Notes: generated by a model not told the origin, from the letters alone. DNA of 64,000 nt from Ceratothoa steindachneri (GCA_963969495.1 OZ018328.1:7291331-7355330), one strand, 5' to 3'; counted from the stretch's first letter, positions 46,790-58,635 are shown. Numbers and translations: made by a program.

Positions 46790-47153
46790 TATATTAATAT
46801 ATATCAATTAAACCACACTGAAAAAGAAAACGGAATAATTTTTCCGTACAGTAATATTTTTATTACCTTTTTCCGAAAAAATCCGTGCAGGGAAGCGATT
46901 CGAACCAGGCACACTGAGGCAGCGAGCACCGCTTTGATCACAGTTAAAAGTATGCCGTTAGTACACTAGGCTACGCAGAGATAACCAGGCACACTGAGGC
47001 AGCGAGCACCACTTTGATCACAGTTAAAAGTATGCCGTTAGTACACTATGCCTGGTTCGAATCGCTTCCCTGCACGGATTTTTTCGGAAAAAGGTAATAA
47101 AAATATTACTGCAAGGAAATATTATTCCGTTTTCTCTTTCAATGTGGTTTAAT

Positions 47154-47167
<14 letters not shown>
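46790..47167. repeat. tRNA-related foldback between TA runs
   Basis: Arms of about 118 bases at 46790-46910 and 47049-47167 are inverted copies (ATCAATTAAACCACA..., ATCCGTGCAGGGAAGCG, TTCGAACCAGGCA). Between them a tract with CACACTGAGGCAGCGAGCAC and TAAAAGTATGCCGTTAGTAC occurs twice in direct order. On the minus strand 46975-46893 looks tRNA-like: TAGCCTAGTGTA resembles box A and GGTTCGAATCG box B, with TTTT in the anticodon position. A/B spacing (78 bases) is longer than in a true tRNA, so a SINE-like or tRNA-derived piece is more likely than a gene. Confidence 0.55.

Positions 47168-47232
<65 letters not shown>
47157..47232. repeat. (TA)n microsatellite
   Basis: About 75 bases of TA directly after the foldback's right arm; a shorter TA run (46777-46803) precedes its left arm. 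Confidence 0.98.
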
Positions 47233-47233
<1 letters not shown>

Positions 47234-47234
47234 T

Positions 47235-48071
47235 CTGGACTCTGGTTGAGGGGAATGTAAAGCCTAGATCTTTACCAACCAATGCTTTATAAGAATGAGG
47301 AATGAGAATAGAGAAGTCATGTGTTAGATTTTTAATAGAGTAAAATTGAGACTAGGCAACCAGCAATTTCAGGAGAAACTAAGAGTGGTATATTTCTATA
47401 TTTATTTATAAATTAACGAGAAAGATATAGAAGTCAAACAAAGAGCAAGGAGAAAATGGGAAATACACATAATGAGAATAATGAATTTGATCGAATATAA
47501 ATGTAGGTTTAGAGTAAATATTTATATAAATTTGAGTTATAAATTATGGAATGATTTATAAAATTTGGTCGTTATAAATTACAGCATATATGATATATTT
47601 AATGTATGGATGGATGGACTTGGGAATAGTTTTGGACACAGAATAATTGCTTGAATTATAATCTCAAGGGGACAGGAAATGGAGAGAAAAAAGGGAATTA
47701 CATTTTGAATAGTTAAGATATTCAATTGAGTTGAATAATGGTAACATTAATTTACTGACCTTTGTCTGACGATAACGAGAACACGAGTGAACTAAAATTC
47801 TCCGCGAACATTGGGGGCGAGGAAGTTTCATTCTAATTGGTCGGTTTAAAATACGTTAGACAAGAATTTGGATTGACTGAAATATATATCGTATAATGTA
47901 TAAGATAATTATTATCGGACGATACGTAGGGTAAATCTTGTTGGAAATCGTACGAGTTATATATGATTGGAATTGTCGTACATGAATATGAATTAATGGA
48001 AGCGAGATAGGTAATCTCTCAGACGGGGAATTATACATTTGTAGGAGCTAGCAAGGATGTTAGCTGATACA
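47235..48071 (-). repeat. Candidate 3' LTR of the second gypsy element
   Basis: On the minus strand, just after the integrase relic, is a purine run AGGGAGGGAGTAT (about 48083-48072) followed by TGTATCAGC at 48071, the arrangement of polypurine tract then LTR start. The following ~830 bases have no coding capacity. The other LTR is not in the window, so the end is uncertain. Confidence 0.4.
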
Positions 48072-48089
48072 ATACTCCCTCCCTATGTG

Positions 48090-50533
48090 AGTTACCCCTC
48101 CCGTTACAAAAAGGTTAATTTATATATCTCAGAGGTCTCCTTACAACGCGACCGGACCGTATTATGACGCCACTGGGCTGGCTACGATTATGGGAAATGC
48201 CACCAAATGCTGGCGAGGCACTGTCACAAGCGAAGGTGGACAGATCGATGGTAATCCGCTTGGTTGTCCTCTCTGAGCTGGCGTCTGGTGATCTTAGGAC
48301 GTTTTGAGTCTAGCCTGATACTTGCATGGTGACCAGAGGTGGAGAGACGGATTCCTGACTTTGTAGCTCTGCTAACGAGGCTTCCTGCGACAAAAGAGGA
48401 AGCGGCAGCAATCGGGAAGGATATATGGGCGGGTATAGGTGATTGTGGGTGAGGTTAAATGATGGCGAGTTAGGGGATTCAATGGACCATTTCAAGAGAT
48501 AGTTGTAGAAGAAAACGATGACTGTTCGGAGTGTAAAACATCAATAAAGGCGGGTTTCAAGTGATCCAGAAAAACAGTATCCTGATAGGTGCGAAACTGT
48601 AGTACAAATAATTTCGGTTTCCTAGAGATGACGAGAAAGGGTCCATCATAAACGGGTTGCAAGGAGCAGCGAGTTTAATCGAGACGGGCAAAGACGTGGG
48701 AACAGGTTGACACCTCTTTTGGCACAAAAGGTTTCTAGGAAGCAGGCACTCTTGGGGCAGTAGGCGTAACTTCGGCCATCACACGTACCAAATTGTGTAC
48801 GTATGAAGCAGGATCGAGATAGGAAGGTAGAGTGTGGGCGGTAGAAGAAAAAAATTGACCAGGACGACGGATTTGGGTACCGCAAAATAGTTTCGCTGCA
48901 AAGCAGGCCAAATCATCTTTCAAGGATGAACGAATGCAAAAAGAATCAAAGGTAGCTTGTCCACCCAAGTGATATTTGGATCGGTGGAGCGTAAGCTTGC
49001 TTTGAATGTCCGATGCCAACCTTCGACGGCCGAGTTGCTTTGAAGGTGGTAGCTTGTGGTGCGAAAGAGAAAGGAACCAATAACTGCCATGAGTATATCC
49101 CATTGGTGGGGCGCAAATTAACTACCGCGGTCAGTCAGGATTATGGAAGGGACACCAAAACGAGCAACCCAGCCTGAGATAAAGGCTTGAGCGACGGTGT
49201 ATGCTCGGATGTCTGGAATGGCGACAACCTCTGGCCAACGAGTGAAACGGTCGATCATGGTGAAAAGATAGGTGCAACCACGAGAGTAAGGCAGAGAGTC
49301 TACACAATCGACGTGAATGGCACTAAAGCGGGACGAATGCAGTGCAAAAGGAACTAGAGGAGTCTTTGTGTTGTGCTGAACCTTAGCACAGTAACAAGGC
49401 GCACAGGAGCGGGCTCATTTGGCCACGTCGGAGTTTATACCTGCCCACACAAAACGTTGTGTAATGAGCTTGCGAGTTGCTCGCATGCCAGGATGAGAAA
49501 GACCGTGAGTTTGGTCAAATATGTGCCGATGGTAATCGAGAGGAATAACAGGACGAGGAAAGCCAAGTAATGAATAATCTACCAGGATACGACTGGAAGG
49601 ACTGCCTGGTAAGTCTACATCGCGAAGGACGAGTTGAGAAGAGTGACGCAGTGTTTGCGTGTCTTCATCCTGTTCCTGAGCCAAAGCTATTGTCGCATAG
49701 TCAATGGGCGCATGAGAGAATTCCGTGCCCGAAATTGAAGAAATGCGAGAAAACGTGTCCGGTACGACGTTTGAAGAGCCAGGAACGTATTGAATATCAC
49801 TTGTAAGTTGCAATATGAAGTCTAGATGACGAGCATCGACTGCAGAGTGCACGGAAGAAATGCTATGAGATGAAAGTGCACCAACTAATGGTTTGTGATC
49901 CGTAAAAACAGTAAATTCACGTCCTTCCAAGTATAGCCGAAAGTGACGGAGGGAGAGATATATCCCGAGTATCTCTCGTGAAAAAGTGCTCGGTCTCTTC
50001 TGAGAAGGAGTTAGAGATTTTAAGCAGAACGAGAGGGGTTGCCATGAGTCACCAAACTTTTGTTGCAAGGTTGCACCTACATGAGTGGCTGATGCATCCG
50101 AGGCAACGCTTTTACGGGCCCCTGGGCAAAGATGGGTTAGTGAAACAGCGGAGGCTATAGCTTCTTTGGTGCGAGATAAAGATTCGCACGCCTCGGAAAA
50201 CACTGACAGTGGAGAGTTCTTCTTGGTGATTGAGAGGAGAGTGTAGAGTGGTGGCATTATTTTTGAAACGTCGGGAATAAATCTATGGTAAAAGTTAACC
50301 ATCCCACAGAACCGACGAAGATGCTTTAGTGAAGAAGGTCGAGGGAAATCCCGAATAACAGCAACTTTATCCTCGAGAGGACGAATTACATCAGGGGAAA
50401 CATGATGTCCAAGAAAGGCGAGTTGTGCGACACCAAATAAGCACTTAGATGCGTTGAGTACGATACCATACTCTTCAAGTCGAGGAAAAACCTGACGAAG
50501 GTGAGATAGATGGTCCTCTAAGAGACACCGCAA
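48090..50533 (-). pseudogene. Ty3/gypsy pol: RT end, RNase H, integrase (standard order)
   Basis: The 372-codon open minus frame 50533-49415 covers the RT thumb (GIVLNASKCLFGVAQLAFLG, GMVNFYHRFIPDVS), RNase H (FTVFTDHKPLVGAL, YVPGSSNVVPDTFSR) and the integrase zinc domain (HGLSHPGMRATRKLI, CAPCYCAKVQHNTKTP). Below 49415 the core continues with HVDCVDSLPYSRGCTYLFT, MIDRFTRWPEVVAIPD and FGVPSIILTDRGS then a stop, and SNSAVEGWHRTFKASLRSTD, to about 48900. The RT palm is missing: the frame begins at the hairpin at 50525. This is a second gypsy lineage, less decayed than the first, lying between the candidate LTRs of the first. Confidence 0.85.
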
Positions 50534-50726
50534 TTTAATTTAAATATTTACCGATCGTGTATCTAAGATTTGCAAGTAATTAAATAAAGAAAATTATTGT
50601 TTCCTTGATATCCTAAGACCACCAATTTGTGGTTTTAGGATATCAAGGAAACAATAATTTTCTTTATTTAATTACTTGCAAATCTTAGATACACGATCGG
50701 TAAATATTTAAATTTAATTGCGGTGT
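50525..50726. repeat. ~202-bp near-perfect hairpin (foldback)
   Basis: Left ACACCGCAATTTAATTTAAA... and right ...TTTAAATTTAATTGCGGTGT are inverted copies with arms of about 95 bases (for example GATCGTGTATCTAAGATTTG and its complement) and a small loop around ACCAATTTGT. Very few mismatches are visible. It marks the 5' break of the second gypsy pol. Confidence 0.9.
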
Positions 50727-50839
50727 TTATTGTGATTGTGATTCACTGATTCCCCAAGCGGAATATTATCTGTTCATTCTCTGCCAATTTCAAAGAGTCA
50801 AAAATTATATTTGTCAGTGGTATTTGGCGTACGTAAAAG

Positions 50840-50841
<2 letters not shown>

Positions 50842-50903
<62 letters not shown>
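50842..50903. repeat. (TA)n microsatellite
   Basis: About 60 bases of TA between the hairpin and direct repeat 2. Confidence 0.98.
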
Positions 50904-50904
<1 letters not shown>

Positions 50905-50988
50905 TAATATGTCGTAGGATCAGGTAGTCTTCTCTGAGCTTTGCTGCCTTCCCTAAGCGTGGAAGGAATGAGGCGACACACAAATAGA

Positions 50989-51530
50989 GGGAATGTCTCC
51001 CTCTTAAGTGCGTGAGAATTAAACACGAGTGCAAATTATAATAATGGCCGACTTTTATACTATTTCAACAGGATTCAAGTGGTTATAGGATACAAAACAA
51101 GTGGAACAAAATAATCTTTAATACTATACAAACAACAAATTGGATTAGCAAGAATGATACACTTTAACAATTAGGTTAATCTTTCGGTCGGCAATTGAAA
51201 ATTGAATTGAATTAACAAAGAAGGATATTGTCTGAGCCGTACGAGGAACAATAATTACCAGATAGGGATAGAGAGGAGACTATGAAGCGACTCTTACGGT
51301 CGAAGAGCGTTACGCCTCTTCAACGATGAAAAAGAAAATGTAATGGCTTACAATTTCCTATAGGAAACCTCGAGTAGTTGCTCGGGAGAATATTCTTCTC
51401 GGGGAAGTGTAGCTAAGCGCGTCATTCTTGACTGATTCCTTCGTCCTTGACCTCCGTCGTTCCGAATAATGGTTTCAGTCTGCAAGCCCTTAGGGTGCCG
51501 GGGTGACGCTCGAGAATTGCGCGTCGTTCT
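50989..51530 (-). repeat. Direct repeat 2, candidate 5' LTR of the Gmr1-like element
   Basis: Matches 42635-43180 in the same orientation. The LTR may extend to about 51980, since the other copy is cut by the damaged RNase H junction. No clear primer-binding site could be identified next to it. Confidence 0.6.
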
Positions 51531-52112
51531 TGTATAATTCCAATGATCTCTGGATGCTGCGTGAGTAAGTGGGAGTACTGCGTGAATCTTTCTTGCGTGA
51601 AAGCGATGTGGATACAGCTTGCGTCCCAAATGCTCTGAGAATACTCCTTTGATCATTCCTAGGCTGGATCATATATTAGACTTCGACGGAAACGATTATG
51701 ACTTTGTACCCAAAGACACGGCTTAATGGTTTTAGCCCTATATCGCTAAATGGCGTCCTGGCTCCAGTCTGTCTTGGATATCGCTCCGGAAGTTTACCGA
51801 AAGGTTCCGATGGAATGTTCTTCGTCAGTGAGATGCTTCTTTTTCTCTTTATCTTCGCAACTCGCCTTCTCTCTCTCTCTCTCTCTCTCTTAAAAGCTTC
51901 ATTCCAAGCTCAAACACGATCTCCAGTTATTGTGAAGGTGAGAAAAAAGGGTTACTCTCTCCCCTCTAGTGTCTTTCGACAGTAATGCAGCCTAAATCTT
52001 AAAGATCGTCCAGCGTCATGGGTTTTGCTCCCGGGCTAGAAACTTATGAACAACAACTACAACACTCACTACTATAACAACTCTTAATACAGCTCCTATT
52101 ACAACAACTCTA
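51531..52112. other. No gene; possible LTR remainder and (TC)n
   Basis: Includes a (TC)n run at about 51869-51891. No recognised coding or RNA feature. Confidence 0.35.
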
Positions 52113-53607
52113 CCACCGTCCCAAAAGATTAGAACGCCTGTATTTCAATCACATCTTTCATAACTTTTACCAGATAAAATCCAAGCTTTCCAAAATTGGT
52201 ATACGATAACCACTTATGGCTCAAAGTTATGAGAAGATGAGAAATTTACGAGGAAAATTGATGTGTCCAAAATGATTCGAATGACAGCGGAAGTAAATTT
52301 ATATTGGAATATAAAAAAAAACCTGATTAAATTACCAATGGAAAACATTTGTACAAATTTTAAGTAATTAGTGTGGAGCTCCTTATTCTTGATAATACTT
52401 TGACATCTCTTGACACAGGAACCAAACTATTGTTGGCAATCATCTTGCAGAATTTCCCAAAGTTCTTGAACTGTTTTCGGATTACTCGTTCTAGATCTCT
52501 CTCCGAGTGTCTTCCAAACATTTTCAATGGGATTCAGTTGGAACTCTCTGCAGGCCAATTCGCAATAGCAATGCGATCGCCGTCCAGACTTGGCTGTGTA
52601 GCAGGGAACGTTATCCTGCATGGAAAATGTAGGTTGAGTTTTAGAGTCTCGCAAATGGAGCCACGCATATTGTCGAAGCAATTTATTGTACACTTGTGCA
52701 TACACTGTGTCCCGTAAGTGCACAAGTGGCTCAATTCCTTCCTACTAAATAACGCCTCAGACTATGACATTTTCTCCGCCAAATTTCAAACTATTTTCTG
52801 TGTAATTTCAGACTATCTTTCTCCTGCTCTCCGGCTAACGAACCTCCTGCCATCGACTCCGAACAAATTAAACTTAGGTTCGTCACTAAATTGGACGTGG
52901 TTCCATTGATCCTCCGCCCATGTAACGTGCTCAGTGGCGAATGCAAGACGGGCCCTTTTGTTTTTCGGACTGATCGCGTGTGAGCAACTGTGAAGATTGT
53001 CTTCCTTCAGCCGACGTGGCAGGCACAGACTGCCTGGAAACATTGATGGCCAAAATATCACTAATCTCTCGAGAAACTTCTGCAGCTGCATGGAAACGGT
53101 CCCTTCTTCCCAATTTGAGTAATTCCTCGGTCTTCCCTTTTTTAAATCTTCCTTATATAACGGTTGATTTATCAGCCTAGCATGATAGGATATTATGGAC
53201 GACTCCATTAGAGCGCTTGACAGTCTTTGCAATAGATCCTATTATAAAAGTCTATCTTGGTGATGCAGCTTTACGATCAGCTCCCGTACAGCGAGCCGCG
53301 TAGCAGATTTCTTACACATGTTACCTGGACGACATCCGGCAAGAGAGTGACACAACGAGGTTGAATTGAGTTTAGTTGATATGAAAACATTCAAAGTTCT
53401 TTCCATAACAGTTTGGATCATTTTGGACACTTCAATTTTTCTGCTAAATTGCTTATCTGCTGATGATTTTTGCTTTATTCTTCTAAGTTTGCTTAAACTT
53501 GCAAGCTATTGTATACCAATTTTGGAAACCTTTGATTTTCTCTGCCAAAAGTTATAGAAGAGGGTTTAATAGAAATAAAAGTGTTCTGAACTTTTGGAAT
53601 GGTACTG
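52113..53607 (-). mobile_element. Tc1-like transposon, ~1.5 kb, with long terminal inverted repeats
   Basis: Left end after TA at 52111; right end GGTACTG before TA at 53608. The inverted ends share CATAACTTTT or TATAACTTTT, CAGATAAAATC or CAGAGAAAATC, and TTTCCAAAATTGGTATAC, so each is at least 110 bases. The minus-strand transposase: frame 53232-52813 has EDQWNHVQFSDEPKFNLFGV (first catalytic Asp) and SRRAGER; 52723-52427 has HLRDTVYAQVYNKLLRQYAW, DNVPCYTAKS and LNPIENVWKTLGERSR. Stops lie at about 52770 and a frameshift near 52550, so it is dead. Confidence 0.9.
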
Positions 53608-54385
53608 TATTATTACTACAACTACTAATACTAATAATGGTTAAATTTAGAAAGGTGGCTCAACCAATAGCAGGCTTAGAATCTACCCGGCGCTATCCCC
53701 GTCTCCTTTCCGCCCCTAGTCCATACCACCTCCCATAGCCTCTACTACTTTGTCTACTCAGGACTGTGTGGTACCCAACATTTTCATTTCCTCTTCCTTC
53801 GCCACTTCTTGTAGTACCACTTCCTTTTCAAAAGGCCAAATGCCCTCGTTGGTTTTACTTTTGGGAAATAATAATAATAAAAAACAGCATTGGTTTTACC
53901 TCAGATTCTAGATTACCAGCAGTTTAGTTTTCAACTGAGATATGTGGCATACAATTCAGGATCAGTGGTAATAGACACCACTTCTCCCAAGGCGACAAAA
54001 TTTTGTGTATGTGTGTTTGTTTACATGTGCGTGTGTGTGTTGTCATAAACGAAAAGTACAGGTTTATCGTATGAGAACACTCATGTCAATCTCTTATTCG
54101 TTCAATTCGAGCAGTCAGTTTGATATATCATATCACGCACGATGCCAGCCTTATGCAAAGTAAAGTCAGCCTTTATACGTTATGCAAGAATGTATGTAGA
54201 TTTTGTGTATGTGTATGTGTGTGTGTAGGTGTAGCGCTCGCTTCTCTTTTGTAGGTGAAGCGTCATTTTCGCTTTTAAGTGGTGAAAGTTTTCATGAGTG
54301 GAGCAATTTTTTGGCGACGACGGCTGCGACATAAAAGTGGTTTGCGAGCGAAAGTCAACCGAGCGCAGATTCGGCGAGATTGCTC
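53608..54385. other. No gene; (GT)n stretches
   Basis: Short GT-rich runs at about 54007-54040 and 54201-54232. No recognised motif. Confidence 0.35.
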
Positions 54386-54390
54386 TAGCA

Positions 54391-54471
54391 GACGTCACTG
54401 GATTGGCTCTGCAATCGGCCTCTGCACGAGGACTAAGCTCCGCCCACCGATGCACTTGAGGTTTATATATT
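54391..54471 (+). promoter_or_regulatory. Candidate Pol II promoter (CRE-like, inverted CCAAT, GC box, TATA)
   Basis: In order on plus: GACGTCAC (54391-54398), ATTGG (54402-54406), CTCCGCCC (54438-54445), TTTATATATT (54462-54471). Surrounding DNA (54290-54460) is clearly more GC/CpG-rich than its neighbours. No downstream ORF of length is evident, so it may drive a non-coding or spliced transcript, or be a relic or chance. Confidence 0.35.
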
Positions 54472-54859
54472 CATCATCAACCTTTGAGGGATCGAATTCC
54501 AGCAAAACATTGCTATGCGCCCATTCTCGATGGGGCCGCCTGATTGTTGTTGTTTTTATGTCGCTCATTTGAATGCAGAGGCAAAAAGCGTGTGTTTGTT
54601 CGTCTAAGCTTTGAAAGGCGACATTTTGGTTCTACATATATCACAAAACACACGTGACAATAAATTATTTTCCGCCGGGACAATAGGGAAACATTGATTC
54701 CGGGCGCTTTCCTCTTTAATAAGAAAGTATCAAGGAGCTGAGAGAATACAAAGAGTGCTCTTAGATACAGGAAAGCCAAGGGTGGGAGTCGATTTATATT
54801 CTGATTCCTGATGATTACCTATTTTATTCTGATCCATATATATAAAAGGGGAGATTTTA

Positions 54860-55077
54860 TCTTTTTCAGTAGTGATTCTAAAAGACAAACTTCCTCTTGA
54901 AATGAGCAGCCGTGTTGTTTATGCTTTTACTTGTCCTTGTTGTTTACAAGGAACCTATATTGGTAGTATGGTTCGCTCATTAAAAGAGGGGTTTTGTTTC
55001 CGCATTGGAATAAGCCATCGCACAGAAAGAAATTTGTCTAAGAAGGAGACTTCTGTAATTAGAAATAATATTACACT

Positions 55078-55079
<2 letters not shown>
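54860..55079 (+). pseudogene. Second Penelope-like GIY-YIG fragment
   Basis: The plus strand reads LKDKLPLEMSSRVVYAFTCP then CCLQGTYIGSMVRSLKEGF and ISHRTERNLSKKETSVIRNN. VVY...TCP.C...YIG is the GIY-YIG signature in the form found in Penelope-like elements, with SHRT..L...E.SAIR-like continuation. It is cut off by a (TA)n run. It is a different lineage from 7769-8660. Confidence 0.7.

Positions 55080-55150
<71 letters not shown>
55080..55150. repeat. (TA)n microsatellite
   Basis: About 70 bases of TA replacing the end of the GIY-YIG fragment. Confidence 0.98.
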
Positions 55151-55152
<2 letters not shown>

Positions 55153-55329
55153 TGCTCCTATGACGCAGTTAAGTTATGCGGTTACGATATTAATCTTTCT
55201 GCCCATTGATTCTGCACCGGGCAGGCCAGGGGGACGTTCCTCATTCCCACCAAGCAAGTGGCAAATGGTTCGATCCAATAGACCAATATAACAGCTCCCG
55301 TATCCAAGGGTTTGATTTTCTGTCATGCC

Positions 55330-56206
55330 AAGTTATCCCCCAACATAATGCGGTCCTGGGTTCTTTGAAGTAAGTTATTTGGTCAGGTTCTGAGTTTCTG
55401 TTCCACAGGTCATAGTTAGGATTATGTACTGGTTGTAGTCTTTTCTTTTCATGTATATCGGCAGTTTGCTTTTGAAGACGATGCTTGCCTTCTCAAATGC
55501 TCTCCAGCCTCGAGTGATTCCGCGTTGTATTCCTGCGATCTTTTTTCGGTGATATTGTAATCTGTTCACCCAGATAGATATATTTGTCTACCATTTCAAT
55601 TTGCTTGTTGCCAATTGTGATGTATAGAATATCTACCTCTGATTGGTTTGTCTTGACTTATTTTTCCCAAAGATTTATTTTTAGACCGTCAGTGTTGCTT
55701 TTATAGTAAAGGTCTTGAAGCATTATTTGAATCTCTTTTAGTTTATCAGCTCGAAGTGTAATATTAACTGCAAGTCTTAGGTGATCAAGGCAATCCTCAT
55801 CGATCATAATGTGTTTGTTTTGACACTTTAGGCTCCTGAAGATTTCTTCTAGACAGGACGAGAATAATTTCGGAGAGATAGTATCTCCTTATCTTACACT
55901 TTTCTGTAATTGAAAGATGTCTGAATCCTTATGCAGTTTCGATATATCTCTTCAATGATACTTATGTAGACCGGATCTATAACTTTTATACTTCAAGGCT
56001 GTTATTGAATCAAATGTTTTCCAGTAGTTTGAAAGTACCAAGTGTAGAGAGATATTGTACTCTGTAGTTTTCTCAATGAGCTGTTTGAGAGTATGTATGT
56101 GGTCAATGGTTAGCAAATTCTTTGCAACAGTTCCGTACCGCTCTGGCGTTTTGTGTGTACATTGTTCAAAACAGCCACAGACAAGGAGAGTGTCCGGAAG
56201 CTTCAC
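55330..56206 (-). pseudogene. RTE-type LINE reverse transcriptase, decayed
   Basis: Minus-strand blocks: TIDHIHTLKQLIEKTTEYNI and YWKTFDSITALK (frame 56206-55952), GDTISPKLFSSCLEEIFRSL, IMIDEDCLDHLRLAVNITL, then ITIGNKQIEMVDKYIYLGE. The catalytic ADD of LRLADDI is replaced (AVN), so activity is lost. Order and spacing are those of RTE/BovB-type RT. It is 5' truncated near 56206, next to a Tc1-like relic. Confidence 0.8.
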
Positions 56207-56224
56207 ACTGTATACAATACGTCA

Positions 56225-56660
56225 TTAATGAAAGCGCTCCTCTTTTCTCCTCCTAAGTAAGGCTCATCGAGAAGCTCCAAACAAGCGGAAGGGAGATTCA
56301 TCCGAGAATATCACTTTGCCCGAGTCTTTAACAGTCCATTCTTTATATTCCCAACAAATGGGGCGCCTTACCATAACGTTCTTCTTGGTGAGATGAAGCC
56401 TCTTCGCAACCCTTCTCGATTTGAGACCTTTGTCGAAAAGTCTCCGTCTAACTCTGCACGTCGAAGCGTCCCACCTGTTAATTTACAATCATGAGCAAGC
56501 TTGGCATTGAAGGCAACCCGATCCTTAAGCTGGAAACTTACTAGGAGACGATCTTGACGTTCATTTGAAGCTCTTAAGCGTTCAGATGACTTCTTTTCAG
56601 GAGTATGACGAGTATTTTTAAAGTCATTAATTAACAATTTTGTAAACATTTGCCCGATTT
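56225..56660 (-). pseudogene. Tc1-like transposase N-terminal half
   Basis: The minus frame from 56649 contains QLKDRVAFNAKLAHDC and GGTLRRAELDGDFSTKVSN (helix-turn-helix region), then RRGFISPRR. In another frame to about 56240 it reads RPICWEYKEWTVKDSGKVIF then SDESPFRLFGAS with the first catalytic Asp. The second half is absent. Sequence 56661-57030 has an open 77-codon minus frame (57011-56778) that I do not recognise. Confidence 0.65.
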
Positions 56661-57034
56661 TATTGAAATAGATAGTTAATACCGCAACATTAGTTTCGAT
56701 TGCTTATGTCTATAGAGCTCACTCAAACTACACTAGACTCTAAATATAAAATCACATATTTATCATGAGAATCCCAGCTACTTTAAAATGTCGCTTCTTG
56801 ATGCAATATCCTTACCAACTATCATATTGCATTTTAGGCCATTTGGTGCAGAGCAATAATGGTTGCACGTTTTTCTTTGGAACAAACCCTTTTTTACAAA
56901 ATAATATATTACGAAATCGATTATATTTACATATTTAACCGCCATGACTGTAGGTAGACAACCGTTCGATCTCTTTTGGCGCGGCCCAACTCTGCCAACT
57001 TTAACAGTCATCGAACCGCATCTCTCGTTATGTC

Positions 57035-58570
57035 GAAGCTCACAGGTTTTGGTTTACCTTGACCAAGACTAAGGTAGTGTATTTATGTCACCATCCACGG
57101 CTTTACCCAGATCGGACTTTTTTCTAAACAGGGTTCGTCTGGAAATGGTGGACCCTTTCCTTGACCGACGTCTCTTCTGGGAGGCCCATATTCGCAGTCT
57201 TAGGGTCTCTTGTACCCGCGCCATGGACATTCTTCGTTCCTTGAAGTTCAGCACTTGGAGTGCTAATATGGCTACCGCATTTTTGTTTAATCTTGTTCGA
57301 TTAAAGATCGAATACGGATGCGAGATTTAGGCATTCGTATGGAAGGTTAATTTCGGAATTAAACACGATCTACGACACCAGTCTCCGTCTGGCGTCCAGT
57401 TCTTTCCGTAATTCCCCTATTTTGGGCATACTTGTCAATGTTGAGGAGATGCCATTGTCTTCGTCGTGCACAGTGTCATATGCGCTTGTACGCGCGTACT
57501 TGGCGTCTCCCTCAGTCGCTAACGGCTCTCATCGCATCTGTGGCCGATATCGACACTACCTATCCCGCTGAGAGACGACGGTCATACCCTTCGGGTTTTA
57601 GAGATCGGTGTATTCCTCTGGCCGGTGGCGCCTCTGGTTCTGCCTAGGACACTACCCTGGAAGACGCCACCTTTGAATATTTGTCGCCACGGCTTTGCTT
57701 CCAAAGTTTCCACATGGTCAAGAGTATTGCGTTCGACCTTTTTGGACCACACTTTATGTCGCGCTTTATTCGTACCACTATAGACGGATGGCTCCAAGTC
57801 CGAAGAGGGGGGCAGTTTCGACACAGTACCCCCATTTCGAAGTTTGTGTAGGACTACCAGGCGTTGCTTCTCTCTTTACAGACGAGCTGGTTGCAATGCA
57901 CCTTGCGTTACGGGAGATAGTGCATTGTGCCCGTTCTTATACCGGATCGTTATCTATAGCTATTCATAAAGGTCCTTAGTGCTCCTGGGGAATTGGAATC
58001 TCCGTATCATCTTGTACGAGGTATCGATGTTCACTACGATTGCTGAGAGCCGGGGAAATGTTGACTTTATCTTTTGTTAGGTTCCTGGAAATGTAGGGAT
58101 TGCGGTGAATGTGCGTTTCGATGAGAAAGCTAAAGAGCTCCCGAGGGATGGGCAACCAGACTAGCGTTTCCCTCTTCCTCATACTCACTACATGGCAGGA
58201 ATTAGGGCAGCCCTCACAGCTACTTGGCAAAGAAGATGGGAGAAGGCAAAGAGGAATTTAAAGTTGCGTGCCATCGTGCTTTCTGTCGTCTTCGAACTGG
58301 GTACAATCGCGGGACGCACCACCATTTGATGGAGTGCTACTCTTCACCTTACTACGTCGACTGCGTTTTTCCCTAGACTGTCCTCCCGCTTGTCTCTTGT
58401 TGTGATAGAGACGAGTTCGTGCACACAGACTTGTGGACTGTACGAGTTTCTGAAGGAGGCTGGACTCCTCCTTGGATTTGGCCGCATGTTCTGGTGCCGG
58501 GAGGAGGTGCGCCTCCCACCGATGCCGGAGCGTGTCTCCTGCTTCTTCCTTTTATATTAATGATTTTGTT
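57035..58570 (+). pseudogene. Non-LTR (jockey-like) element 3' part: RT end and RNase H
   Basis: Plus-strand blocks: GFRFSTTKTKVVYLCHHPRL (57045-57105), HIRSLRVSCTRAMDILRSL (57190-57247), LKIEYGCEI (57302-57330), then RNase H with YTDGSKSEEG-like TDGSKSEEG at about 57783-57809, LFTDELVAMHLALREIVHCA (57874-57933) and the C-terminal RTGYNRGTHHHLMEC at about 58295-58340. Stops and shifts are frequent. It is followed by T-rich 3' sequence up to the mariner element at 58636. Confidence 0.75.
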
Positions 58571-58635
58571 TGTATTTTTTGTTTACTGTTTATATTGTTT
58601 TGTTTTGTACGTGTCTTTTTTAATTTATCCTAGTA

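Noticed and set aside
46893..46975. Functional tRNA gene
   Set aside because: Box A to box B distance is too long and the stems do not pair well; it is treated as a tRNA-derived repeat.
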